The notes below the pieces were generated by a model. It had not been told where the DNA came from. It saw nothing but the letters and a program-made list of their open reading frames with translations, and did no database searches. From Brevundimonas pishanensis (GTDB lineage: Bacteria; Pseudomonadota; Alphaproteobacteria; Caulobacterales; Caulobacteraceae), in contig NZ_JAJKBG010000001.1 in NCBI RefSeq assembly GCF_022750635.1, positions 186,001-250,000 of the forward strand: 64,000 nt of DNA. The letters run 5' to 3'. Shown here in pieces: positions 34,755-42,388 of the stretch; position 1 is the first letter of the stretch, and the number at the start of each line of letters is the position of its first letter. The translations under genes were made by a program, and so were the position numbers.

Positions 34755-35501
34755 ATGAGCGACTTCAACAACGGCTATGCGCGCCCGCTTCCGCAGTCGG
34801 CGGACATGTCCGTCGACGCCGGTCTGCGCGCCTTCATGCTGGGCGTTTACAACAAGCTGGCCATCGGTCTGGTTGTTGCGGGCGTGCTGGCCTACATCAC
34901 CGGCAACGTTCCGGCTGTGCAACAACTGCTGTTCGCACGCATGGACGACGGCCGCGTCGGCCTGACCATGCTCGGCATGGTCGTACAGTTCGCCCCTCTG
35001 GTGATGCTGTTCGGCTCGATGTTCTTCATGAAGAATCCGACCGCACGTGGCGTGAACATCCTGTATTGGGCCGTGGTTGCGACCATCGGTGCGGGTCTGG
35101 GCGTTCTGTTCCTGCGCTACACCGGCGGTTCGCTGGCAACCACCTTCTTCGTGACGGCTGCGTCGTTCGCAGGCCTCAGCCTGTTCGGCTACACCACCAA
35201 GAAGGACCTGAGCGGCTTCGGCACCTTCCTGATCATGGGTGTGATCGGTTTGGTGATCGCCTCGCTGGTGAACATGTTCCTTCAGTCGGGCATTTTCTAT
35301 CTGGTGATCTCGGGCCTTGGCGTTCTGATCTTCGCTGGCCTGATCGCCTATGACACCCAGCGTCTGAAGATGACCTACTACGCTCTGGGCGGCGACCAGC
35401 AAGCTCTGGGCGTGGCGACCGGCTTCGGTGCCCTGAGCCTGTTCATCAACTTCGTGAACCTGTTCCAGTTCCTGCTCGCCTTCCTCGGCCAGCGCGAATA
35501 G
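34755..35501 (+). CDS. Bax inhibitor-1/YccA-family membrane protein
   Basis: A 248-aa protein with seven hydrophobic segments after a 20-residue polar N-terminus, including YNKLAIGLVVAGVLAYI and the C-terminal GLIAYDTQRLKMTY, the BI-1 signature in the last loop. Bacterial members (YccA, YetJ) influence FtsH-dependent proteolysis or act as calcium leak channels. It stands alone, divergent from thpR. ATG 34755 has GGGAG at a long spacing of 13 bases. Confidence 0.93.
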   Translation: MSDFNNGYARPLPQSADMSVDAGLRAFMLGVYNKLAIGLVVAGVLAYITGNVPAVQQLLFARMDDGRVGLTMLGMVVQFAPLVMLFGSMFFMKNPTARGVNILYWAVVATIGAGLGVLFLRYTGGSLATTFFVTAASFAGLSLFGYTTKKDLSGFGTFLIMGVIGLVIASLVNMFLQSGIFYLVISGLGVLIFAGLIAYDTQRLKMTYYALGGDQQALGVATGFGALSLFINFVNLFQFLLAFLGQRE

Positions 35502-35568
35502 GTTTTAAGTGCGCTGTGCGGCGACGCGGTCGCCGCCGACTTGAGCGCGCCGAAGTCCTGATACGAGA

Positions 35569-35598
35569 AAGCCCCTGCCAACCGGCGGGGGCTTTTTT
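35569..35598 (+). terminator. Terminator of the BI-1 gene
   Basis: AAGCCCCTGCC pairs with GGCGGGGGCTT around AACC, followed by TTTTTT. The T-run overlaps the stop codon of the convergent DUF2794 gene. Confidence 0.9.
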
Positions 35599-35932
35599 AT
35601 TCCACCACAGTGAACTTACGGCTGTCGAAAACCTTCAGCACCTGAGCCAATTCGCGGCCGCGCTTCAGCACCATTCCGCTCTCGCCCATCACGGCATATT
35701 GGCCTTGTTTCAGGCGAAGCAACGGGCGCTTTTCCACGCGATAGGCCGGTGCATCGCCGTGGCGGCGGAAAACGGCGAACTCTGCAGCGTCCTTGAGCCC
35801 GGCCATTGCATAGTCGCGCCACTCGCCCTGCGCGACCATGCGGCCATAGACGCGCAGTAGCTGGTCCAGTTCGCGGCGGTCCCAGAAGACGGGCCCCGCC
35901 AAGGGCGGCTCGGTCGTCGGATCAAGGCTCAT
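35597..35932 (-). CDS. DUF2794-family protein
   Basis: A 111-aa protein matching the small DUF2794 family conserved in alphaproteobacteria. Recognisable stretches are FWDRRELDQLLRVYGRMVA, GEWRDYAMAGLKD and RLKQGQYAVMGESGMVLKRG. It has no signal peptide or membrane segment and no assigned function. Its stop codon lies in the T-run of the neighbouring terminator. Confidence 0.87.
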   Translation of the reverse strand: MSLDPTTEPPLAGPVFWDRRELDQLLRVYGRMVAQGEWRDYAMAGLKDAAEFAVFRRHGDAPAYRVEKRPLLRLKQGQYAVMGESGMVLKRGRELAQVLKVFDSRKFTVVE

Positions 35933-36053
35933 AGAGACAATCTAGTCCTGTCTGCGGTCAAAGCCAGCCCTCTATCTTGACCCTGCGTCTTGTCAGTACG
36001 GGCGGGCGCGTCCAAAAGACGGACAACAGATTTGGATTTCCAGGAGACACACC

Positions 36054-36869
36054 ATGGCTGATGGTTGGGATATGCCTACGGGCGAGCTGATGAAGGGCAA
36101 GAAGGGCCTGATCATGGGCGTTGCCAACTCCAACTCGATCGCATGGGGCATCGCTTCCCAACTGGCGGCTCAGGGTGCGGAACTGGCCTTCACATATCTG
36201 GGTGAAAGCCTAGAGCGCCGCGTGCGCCCGCTGGCCGAAAGCGTCGGTGCCAAGGCCATCATTCCGTGCGACGTCTCGGACGACGCCTCGATGGACGCCG
36301 CCTTTGCCGCGCTGAAGGAAACCTTCGGCGAGATCGACTTCGTGGTTCACTCGGTAGCCTTCGCCAACAAGAACGAACTGCAAGGCTCGTTCGTCGAGAA
36401 CACCACCCGCGACAGCTTCCTGCTGGCCATGAACATCTCGGTATTCAGCTTCGTCGACGTCGCCCGTCGCTCGGCTGAACTGATGCCGAACGGTGGCTCG
36501 ATGATCACCCTGACCTACCTCGGCTCGGAACGCGTCATCCCGAACTACAACACCATGGGTGTTGCCAAGGCCGGCCTTGAAGCGGCAACCCGCTACATCG
36601 CCCGTGACCTGGGCCCGAAGAACATCCGCGTCAACGCCATCTCGGCCGGTGCCATGCGTACCCTGTCGCTGGCGGGCATCTCGGGTGGCCGTGGCCTTCA
36701 CTCCAAGTCGGCCCAGTTCTCGCTGATCAAGGAAGAGACCTCGATGGAAGGCGTCGCTGGCGCCGCCCTGTGGCTGACCTCGGATCTGGGTCGCTCGACC
36801 ACCGGTGAAGTGGTTCACGTGGACGCCGGTTTCCACGCCGTCGGCCTGCCGGACGATATGGAAGTCTAA
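36054..36869 (+). CDS. fabI: Enoyl-ACP reductase (NADH), FabI type
   Basis: A 271-aa short-chain dehydrogenase-like enoyl-ACP reductase. The N-terminal nucleotide site is GLIMGVANSNSIAWGIA and the catalytic pair is Tyr165-x6-Lys172 (PNYNTMGVAKAGLE), with the second Tyr155 in LTYLGSER. It reduces trans-2-enoyl-ACP in the last step of fatty acid elongation and is the triclosan target. The substrate-binding loop after LAGISGG (residues 207-225) differs from the usual FabI sequence with its Arg/Phe-rich pattern. AGGAGA lies upstream of ATG 36054. Confidence 0.93.
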   Translation: MADGWDMPTGELMKGKKGLIMGVANSNSIAWGIASQLAAQGAELAFTYLGESLERRVRPLAESVGAKAIIPCDVSDDASMDAAFAALKETFGEIDFVVHSVAFANKNELQGSFVENTTRDSFLLAMNISVFSFVDVARRSAELMPNGGSMITLTYLGSERVIPNYNTMGVAKAGLEAATRYIARDLGPKNIRVNAISAGAMRTLSLAGISGGRGLHSKSAQFSLIKEETSMEGVAGAALWLTSDLGRSTTGEVVHVDAGFHAVGLPDDMEV

Positions 36870-36897
36870 TCACCCCTTACGGGGAAGGGAGGGTGCA

Positions 36898-37320
36898 GTG
36901 CCGAGTGGATTGTCGAGGTTTCATGATCTGACGCTGCTGGCGCTGCGCCTCTTTCTCGGGGCGTTTTTGATCTATGGCGTGTGGGACAACATCACCTCCG
37001 CCGCCCGGATGGCCGAGTTCGAGCAGTTCCTGACGTCCATCCGTTGTCCCCTGCCCCCCGTTTCCGCGCCGGTTTCTGTGTGGGCGCAGTTTATCGTTGG
37101 CGTGCTTTTGATACCGGGGCTTTGGACCCGATGGGCCGGCCTGCTGCTGGCTGCCAACTTTGTCGCCGCCGTCGTTCTGCTGGCCGGCGTCGGACAGGAT
37201 TTCCGCCAACTTTTTCCGCCTGCCATTCTCATATTTGTCGGCCTGTGTCTGGCATCGGGAGGAGCGGGTGCCCTGTCGCTGGATAAACTGTTGAAGGGCC
37301 GCGGCCACCGGTATGCGTAG
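36898..37320 (+). CDS. DoxX-family membrane protein
   Basis: A 140-aa membrane protein with four hydrophobic segments (about residues 10-30, 58-75, 80-100 and 105-125). The opening LRLFLGAFLIYGVWDNI and the second helix VGVLLIPGLWTRWAG fit the DoxX/SURF4-like family of unknown function. The start is GTG 36898 with GGGAGG just upstream. It begins 28 bases after fabI and its end overlaps the benE start, so it is probably co-transcribed with both. Confidence 0.85.
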   Translation: MPSGLSRFHDLTLLALRLFLGAFLIYGVWDNITSAARMAEFEQFLTSIRCPLPPVSAPVSVWAQFIVGVLLIPGLWTRWAGLLLAANFVAAVVLLAGVGQDFRQLFPPAILIFVGLCLASGGAGALSLDKLLKGRGHRYA

Positions 37321-38464
37321 TCTTCCGCCTGCGTCTTTCTCTGCCGCTGTGGTCGCGGTTGTTGTCGGGTTTGGCGGCACGGTCGCTCTGGTCGTTCAGG
37401 CCGGACAGACCCTGGGGGCCTCGCCCGCCCAGATCATTTCCATGCTGGCGGCCCTGACACTCGGGATCGGTGTTACAGGCGCGGTTCTAAGCTGGCGGTT
37501 GAAGATGCCGGTGGTCATGGCTTGGTCCACGCCGGGGGCCGCGCTTCTGGCCACAACCAGCGCCGGATATGACTGGGCAACAGCTGTCGGGGCCTTTGTG
37601 CTGGCAGGCCTGATGATGGTGGCGACGGGACTGGTGCCGGTTCTGGGCCGGATGGCGGGGCGCATTCCCTCGGGCATCGCCTCCGGCATGTTGGCCGGCG
37701 TGCTCCTGCCTTTCTGCATCAAGCTATTGCAGGCAGTGCCGGTTGACCCCGTTCTGGTGATCGGCCTGATCGGCCTGTCCCTGATTATCAAAAGGCTTGC
37801 CGCGACATGGGCTGTGCCTGCGGTGCTGGTGGCCGCTTTTGCCGTACTGGCGTGGCGGGGCCAGTTGCCCGTGCCGTTCGAGGCAGGCGTGCTGACGCGA
37901 CTGTCGCCAACGATGCCGATTTTCGACTGGAGGGCAGCGGTGGGTCTGGCCCTACCGCTCTATCTTGTCACCCTGGCCTCCCAGAACCTTCCCGGCCTCG
38001 TGGTGTTGAAGGCGGCAGGATATGAGCCGCCTGCCAACAGGCTGATCTTCTGGGGCGGACTATCCAGCACGCTTACCGCCCCTTTCGGAGCACACGGGGT
38101 TAATCTGGCTGCCATCACCGCCGCGATCTGCACCGGTGACGATGCCCATCCTGATGCCACCCAGCGTTGGAAAGTGGGCGTTATCTATGGCGCGCTCTAT
38201 CTGGTCGTCGCACTGTTTATCCCGCCGCTGGTCCAACTCTTTGTCGCCATGCCTACGCATGTGCTGGCCAGCGTGACGGGGCTGGCGCTGCTGGCCCCGC
38301 TGACCAGCGCGCTGGCGGGTGTTTACAAGGACGACACCCACCGCGAGGCTGCCGCGCTCACCTTTGTCTGCACGGCATCAGGGCTGGCGTTGTGGGGTAT
38401 CGGGTCGGCCTTCTGGGGACTGATGGTCGGGTTTGCGGCCTTGCTGGTCTTCAAGCGCCCATAG
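37313..38464 (+). CDS. BenE-family benzoate/H+ symporter-like transporter
   Basis: A 383-aa protein with about ten to twelve TM segments. BenE hallmarks are MPVVMAWSTPGAALLATT (about residue 65), IPSGIASGMLAGVLLPF and APFGAHGVNLAAITAAICTG. The family is proposed to import benzoate with protons; no benzoate degradation genes are near, so the true substrate is open. Its ATG lies eight bases before the DoxX stop. Confidence 0.92.
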   Translation: MRSLPPASFSAAVVAVVVGFGGTVALVVQAGQTLGASPAQIISMLAALTLGIGVTGAVLSWRLKMPVVMAWSTPGAALLATTSAGYDWATAVGAFVLAGLMMVATGLVPVLGRMAGRIPSGIASGMLAGVLLPFCIKLLQAVPVDPVLVIGLIGLSLIIKRLAATWAVPAVLVAAFAVLAWRGQLPVPFEAGVLTRLSPTMPIFDWRAAVGLALPLYLVTLASQNLPGLVVLKAAGYEPPANRLIFWGGLSSTLTAPFGAHGVNLAAITAAICTGDDAHPDATQRWKVGVIYGALYLVVALFIPPLVQLFVAMPTHVLASVTGLALLAPLTSALAGVYKDDTHREAAALTFVCTASGLALWGIGSAFWGLMVGFAALLVFKRP

Positions 38465-38553
38465 CCAAGCTTTACATTCGGGGGCTTTACAGCCTTTGGG
38501 GACATGTCACCTTGGCGAGCGACCGATAACGGTGACATCCCAAGGAGACAGCC

Positions 38554-38727
38554 ATGGCTCACAAGTTCGAAGTCTATCAGGACAAAGCCGGCGAGTACCG
38601 CGTGCGCTTTAAGTACAATTCGGAAGTGATCTTCTCGACCGAAGGCTATTCGGACAAGTCGGGAGCCAAGCGCGCCATCGAGTCGATCAAAAAATACGTC
38701 GGCGATGCGCCGGTCGAAGACGCATAA
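38554..38727 (+). CDS. YegP/DUF1508-family small protein (57 aa)
   Basis: A short gene with a strong ribosome site (AAGGAGA seven bases before ATG 38554). The protein reads MAHKFEVYQDKAGEYRVRFK, then NSEVIFSTEGYSDKSGAKRA and IESIKKYVGDAPVEDA. The FEVYQDKAGEYRVRFK and GYSDKSGAKRAIES parts match a single DUF1508 (YegP) repeat, a small beta-beta-alpha-like domain. E. coli YegP has two copies; many alphaproteobacteria have one. Function is unknown. It is followed by a strong terminator. Confidence 0.88.
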   Translation: MAHKFEVYQDKAGEYRVRFKYNSEVIFSTEGYSDKSGAKRAIESIKKYVGDAPVEDA

Positions 38728-38747
38728 GCTGCGGCTTTCGCGCCAAG

Positions 38748-38782
38748 AAAAGGGGCGTCGGATCACTCCGACGCCCCCTCTT
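38748..38782. terminator. Bidirectional terminator between yegP-like gene and rimM
   Basis: GGGGCGTCGGA (38752-38762) pairs with TCCGACGCCCC (38767-38777), loop TCAC. CTCTTTA follows on the plus strand and TTTTCTT on the minus strand. Confidence 0.88.
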
Positions 38783-38785
38783 TAA

Positions 38786-39313
38786 TTAGTCCGGATCGCG
38801 CTCGCTGGTCTCGACAGGGCGAATGACCCTCAGCCAGCCCTCGGCGATTTTGATCTCGGGGGCCGCCTCTTTGGTGAACGGCAGATACCACGTCGGACCC
38901 CCTTCGGCCGGAGTGATCTCCAGCATATCGTCGGCACCGAAGTTCTGAACCGCCTTCACCTTGCCGATGACCTTGTCGTCAGCGTCACGGCCTTCCAGAC
39001 CGATTAGGTCGGTGAGGTAGAACTCGTCCTCGTCGGTGTCCGGCAGTTGGTCGCGGTGGACGTAGAGCTTGCGGCCGCGCGCAGCGTCCGCCTCTTCCTT
39101 GGTGGTTAGCTCTTTCACCTTGGCGACCAGACCGTGTTTGTCCGGACGGGCCGAGATGATGGTCAGCGCCGGCTGGCCCTTGGCATCCAGCAGGGGCGAA
39201 TAGGTCTTCAGCGACTGGGCATCGGCGGTATAGGCGGTGATCTTCACCTCGCCCTTCACACCGAATGCGCCGCCGATCTGGGCCACCAGAATGTATTTGT
39301 CGTCGCCGCTCAA
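38786..39313 (-). CDS. rimM: Ribosome maturation factor RimM
   Basis: A 175-aa 16S rRNA processing protein. The N-terminal RimM barrel starts ILVAQIGGAFGVKGEVKI and the C-terminal PRC barrel has EFYLTDLIGLEG and MLEITPAEGGPTWYLPF. It helps mature the 30S head through contacts with S19. It begins with TTG 39313 behind AAGGAG at seven bases spacing. It lies downstream of ffh-rpsP in the common order ffh-rpsP-rimM; trmD and rplS would be expected next but are not here. Confidence 0.94.
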   Translation of the reverse strand: MSGDDKYILVAQIGGAFGVKGEVKITAYTADAQSLKTYSPLLDAKGQPALTIISARPDKHGLVAKVKELTTKEEADAARGRKLYVHRDQLPDTDEDEFYLTDLIGLEGRDADDKVIGKVKAVQNFGADDMLEITPAEGGPTWYLPFTKEAAPEIKIAEGWLRVIRPVETSERDPD

Positions 39314-39414
39314 CTCGGGGCTCCTTGGTTCAACTGTCGTCCAGATAGCAGAAAAGCAGCGCCCTTGCGGACGCTGCCTTCCTTAAATCATCGAAGATAC
39401 CGATGAAGCCGGAA

Positions 39415-39888
39415 TTAGGCTTCGGTGGTTTCTTCAGCAGCAGCTTCAGCAGCCGGGGCTTCTTCAGCCGGAGCAGCGGCGGCAGCAGCAGCAGCGGCTT
39501 CAGCTTCAGCCTTGGCAGCAGCTTCGGCTTCCAGACGGTCAGCTTCGCGTTGAGCGCGTTCAGCAACGCGTTCTTGAGCCTTCTTGCCCGGGGTACCCTT
39601 CTTCGGGTTGTTGCCCTGGACCCACTTGACCTTTTCGCCCAGAACTTCGTCTTGCGACAGGAAGCGAGCAACGCGGTCGGTCGGCTGAGCGCCCTTGACC
39701 AGCCACTCGTTGATGCGCTCGACCTTCAGCGAAACGCGCGGGGTCTCGCCGTCCTTCGGCAGCATCGGGTTGTACGAGCCAACCTTCTCGAGGAACTTAC
39801 CATCGCGCGGCGAACGGGCGTCGGCGATCACGATGTGGTAGTAAGGACGCTTCTTGGAGCCACCACGGGCCAGACGGATCTTCAGCAT
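39415..39888 (-). CDS. rpsP: 30S ribosomal protein S16 with extended tail
   Basis: A 157-aa S16. The conserved domain (residues 1-85) begins [20 protein letters not shown] and includes [10 protein letters not shown]. After residue about 100 comes a low-complexity Lys/Ala/Glu tail ending in a run of Ala and Glu, roughly twice the length of E. coli S16 (82 aa). Long acidic or Ala-rich extensions of S16 are common in alphaproteobacteria. It lies 25 bases downstream of ffh. Confidence 0.95.
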   Translation of the reverse strand: MLKIRLARGGSKKRPYYHIVIADARSPRDGKFLEKVGSYNPMLPKDGETPRVSLKVERINEWLVKGAQPTDRVARFLSQDEVLGEKVKWVQGNNPKKGTPGKKAQERVAERAQREADRLEAEAAAKAEAEAAAAAAAAAPAEEAPAAEAAAEETTEA

Positions 39889-39913
39889 TTTAGTCTCTTT
39901 CTAGGAAAGTCAG

Positions 39914-41434
39914 TTATTTTTTGGGGAAGCCCGGAAGACCCGGAAGCCCCCCCGGAAGTTGTCCGCCACCCAGGCCGGCCATGCGGTCCTGAAGGGCTTT
40001 CAATTCGTCTGCGCTGGGTTCCGGCATCTTGCCGCCGCCCAGTGCTTTCAAGCGGGCCATGTCGGCACCGCCGCCGCCCATGCCGGGCAAACCGCCCATC
40101 ATGGCCGCCATCTTTTGCAGGTTCTTGCCACCGCCCTTGGACAGCGACTTGACCATGTCCGACATCTGACGGTGCTGCTTGAGCAGACGGTTGATGTCTT
40201 GAACCTCTACGCCCGAACCGGCGGCGATACGCTTTTTACGGCTCGCGTTCAGCAGGTCGGGTTTCTTTCGCTCGGCCTTTGTCATCGAGGAGATGACAGC
40301 CAGCTGGCGATCGATCAGCTTGTCCGAGATGTTGTTGTCGGCCATCTGGTTCTTCAGCTTGGCGACACCCGGCAGCAGGCCCATGATGCCCTGCAGACCG
40401 CCCATCTTCTTCATCTGGTTCAGTTGGCCTGCGAGATCGTCCAGATCAAACTGGCCCTTGGCCAGTTTGCGGGCCATCTTCTCGGCCTTGGCCTGATCCA
40501 GCTCACCCGCAGCCTTTTCGACCAGCGCGACGATATCGCCCTGACCGAGGATGCGGCCAGCGACACGGCGGGCGTCAAAGACATCCAGAGCGTCGACCTT
40601 TTCGCCGGCACCCATGTATTTGATCGGCAGGCCGGTAACGGCTCGCATCGACAGCATGGCACCGCCACGGCCGTCACCGTCCGCGCGGGTCAGGATCAGA
40701 CCCGTCAGCGGCAGACGCTCGTTAAAGGCCGATGCGGTACGTACGGCGTCCTGACCCGTCAGGCTGTCGGCGACCAGCAGGGTCTCGATCGGCTTGGCGA
40801 TCTCGGCCACTTCGGCGACTTCGTTCATCAGCGCTTCGTCGAGCGTGATGCGGCCGGCGGTGTCGAGGATCAGGACGTCAAAGCCTTGCAGCTTTGCCGA
40901 TTGCAGGGCGCGACGGGTGATCTGGACGGCGCTTTCACCCGCCACGATCGGCAGGGTCGCCACTTCGATCTGTTGGCCCAGCGTGGCCAGCTGTTCCATT
41001 GCGGCCGGACGACGGGTGTCCAGCGAGGCCATCATCACCTTCTTGCGGTCGAACTTCGACAGACGCAGGGCCAGCTTGGCCGAGGTGGTGGTCTTACCCG
41101 AGCCTTGCAGACCGGCCATCAGGATGACCGCAGGCGGGGTGGCATTGGTGTTCAGCGGAACCGGCTCTTCGCCGCCCAGCATTTCGACGAGGCCGTCGTA
41201 AACGATCTTGATGACCTGATCCGCGGGCTTAACCGCACGGATGACTTCCTCGCCCGTCGCCTGTTCCTTGGCGCGGCTGATGAAGTCCTTGACGACCGGC
41301 AGGGCAACGTCGGCTTCGAGCAGGGCCACGCGAACTTCGCGCAGGGCCTCTTCGACGTCCTTTTCGGACAGCGCGCCGCGGCCGGTAATCCGGTCAAATA
41401 CGCCTGTCAGCCGCTCGTTCAGAGCATCAAACAT
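39914..41434 (-). CDS. ffh: Signal recognition particle protein Ffh
   Basis: A 506-aa SRP GTPase. The N domain leads into the G domain with P-loop GLQGSGKTTTSAKLA, DTAGR, and TRADGDGRGGAM. The M domain is Met-rich and contains MPG/MGG-type Gly-Met stretches toward the C-terminus (GGLPGMGGGGADMARLK). It binds signal sequences and 4.5S RNA and delivers nascent membrane proteins to FtsY. GAGG is six bases before ATG 41434. The 4.5S RNA gene was not found in the window. Confidence 0.97.
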   Translation of the reverse strand: MFDALNERLTGVFDRITGRGALSEKDVEEALREVRVALLEADVALPVVKDFISRAKEQATGEEVIRAVKPADQVIKIVYDGLVEMLGGEEPVPLNTNATPPAVILMAGLQGSGKTTTSAKLALRLSKFDRKKVMMASLDTRRPAAMEQLATLGQQIEVATLPIVAGESAVQITRRALQSAKLQGFDVLILDTAGRITLDEALMNEVAEVAEIAKPIETLLVADSLTGQDAVRTASAFNERLPLTGLILTRADGDGRGGAMLSMRAVTGLPIKYMGAGEKVDALDVFDARRVAGRILGQGDIVALVEKAAGELDQAKAEKMARKLAKGQFDLDDLAGQLNQMKKMGGLQGIMGLLPGVAKLKNQMADNNISDKLIDRQLAVISSMTKAERKKPDLLNASRKKRIAAGSGVEVQDINRLLKQHRQMSDMVKSLSKGGGKNLQKMAAMMGGLPGMGGGGADMARLKALGGGKMPEPSADELKALQDRMAGLGGGQLPGGLPGLPGFPKK

Positions 41435-41543
41435 TCAAAACCTCAAATCCATGGCGGGCGGTTAGGTCGGCTCCATACGACAACGACCTCTGTGGACGTA
41501 ACACGTCGACAGAGGGTTCTCGCCTGCCTCGTTCTCGATGCTG

Positions 41544-41574
41544 GAGCTACCGGCCTATCGGCCTACTTGAGCCC
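41544..41574 (-). repeat. Palindromic repeat family, copy C (31 bp)
   Basis: Read on the minus strand it starts GGGCTCAAGTAGGCC and ends GGCCGGTAGCTC. Outer arms GGGCT/AGCTC pair with one G-U; the inner stem is GCC/GGC. It faces copy D 44 bases away. Confidence 0.7.
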
Positions 41575-41618
41575 CGAAAGACCCAAGGACCACCGTCAAA
41601 ACCTGAGCCCTGTAAAAC

Positions 41619-41649
41619 GTGCTCAAGTAGCGCGGTAGCGCGGTAGCAC
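41619..41649 (+). repeat. Palindromic repeat family, copy D (31 bp)
   Basis: It begins GTGCTCAAGTAG and ends CGGTAGCAC. Outer arms are GTGCT/AGCAC; the inner stem is GCGC-GGTA-GCGC. Copies C and D are in inverted orientation relative to each other. Confidence 0.75.
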
Positions 41650-41798
41650 AACAAACAAAGAGCTGTCGTGCAGGTGGAGACGCGAGTTTCACTTGCGCCG
41701 GAAGTGGGGGCTTATGCCTCATTTTCAAGCCCGTGTCGACTCAGGAGTCCCGCCGCCACCGAGAAGAGCATTCAGATGCGACCGCAACATATTTAGAG

Positions 41799-41818
41799 AT
41801 ATTACATGACGGTAATAT
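41799..41818. promoter_or_regulatory. Inverted repeat in AT-rich block upstream of the UrcA gene
   Basis: ATATTAC-ATGACG-GTAATAT, 7-base perfect arms with a 6-base spacer, about 150 bases before ATG 41967. Its form suits a dimeric regulator site; the regulator is unknown. Confidence 0.45.
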
Positions 41819-41966
41819 TGCATTGATTTCATGTAAGATAAGTAATCATGAGCAAGAATTATAGATTGGTCCGAATTATACCATAGAGCTGTCATTTCAA
41901 CTTCAACGTCATGGGACACAAGGGCAGCCAGTACAGATGACCACTCCAACAAGCTGGAAACGCCCA

Positions 41967-42269
41967 ATGATCAAGATCGTATCGCTTGCGGCCGCCGCCG
42001 CTCTTCTGGCCACCTCGGCCCACGCCCAGATCACCATCAGCACCAACGATATCGGCACGCCCGCCGGTGCCGCCCGCTTCGAGCAAGACGTGCGAAAGGC
42101 CGCCCGCACGCTTTGCGGTGAGCAGCGCGGGCTTCGCGGACTGTCCTGCAAGCAAGCCGTTCGTGAAGAAGCGCTTGAGCGTCTGCCGGAGCCGCTGCGC
42201 ATGGCCTACGTCCAGTCGCGCTCGGCCCGCACCATTGAATACGCCGCCAATCGTACCAACGAAGGGTAA
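41967..42269 (+). CDS. UrcA-family secreted protein
   Basis: A 100-aa exported protein. A signal peptide (MIKIVSLAAAAALLATSAHA) precedes the short UrcA domain, with ARFEQDVRKAARTLCG and a second Cys in LSCKQAV that probably forms a disulfide. UrcA proteins are small periplasmic proteins of unknown role found in Caulobacterales and Sphingomonadales. ATG 41967 is used (GGAAA upstream); an in-frame ATG at 41937 would spoil the signal peptide. It is followed by two tandem hairpins and a strong terminator. Confidence 0.85.
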   Translation: MIKIVSLAAAAALLATSAHAQITISTNDIGTPAGAARFEQDVRKAARTLCGEQRGLRGLSCKQAVREEALERLPEPLRMAYVQSRSARTIEYAANRTNEG

Positions 42270-42313
42270 GGCTCCCGCCAGTCTGTAAGCGTTGTCCTAG
42301 AAGGTTAAGTAAC

Positions 42314-42383
42314 CGTCCCGTCTCCCCGCCTCCAATCGACGGGACGCAAAGGCATCGCCCCTAATCGGGCGGTGCCTTTTTTT
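42314..42383 (+). terminator. Tandem hairpins ending in a strong terminator, 3' of the UrcA gene
   Basis: Hairpin 1 has a 9-bp stem CGTCCCGTC/GACGGGACG (42314-42346) and a loop containing CCCCGCCTCC. Hairpin 2 is GGCATCGCCC/GGGCGGTGCC (42351-42376) followed by seven T. The second is a clear Rho-independent terminator; the first, with its exposed pyrimidine-rich CCTCC loop, may give a stable 3' UTR fragment. Confidence 0.85.
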
Positions 42384-42388
42384 CATGC

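Larger units (their letters stand above)
41435..41966. other. Intergenic region with two palindromic repeats and an AT-rich block
   Basis: This gap of about 530 bases between divergent ffh and the UrcA gene contains repeat copies at 41544-41574 (minus orientation) and 41619-41649 (plus). A strikingly AT-rich block follows from about 41785 to 41885, containing the inverted repeat ATATTAC-N6-GTAATAT (41799-41818). I see no believable gene. The AT-rich block may be the regulated promoter of the UrcA gene. Confidence 0.55.

Noticed and set aside
41725..41967. 80-codon minus-strand frame in the AT-rich block before the UrcA gene
   Set aside because: Composition and lack of ribosome site or motif suggest chance; the region looks like promoter DNA.
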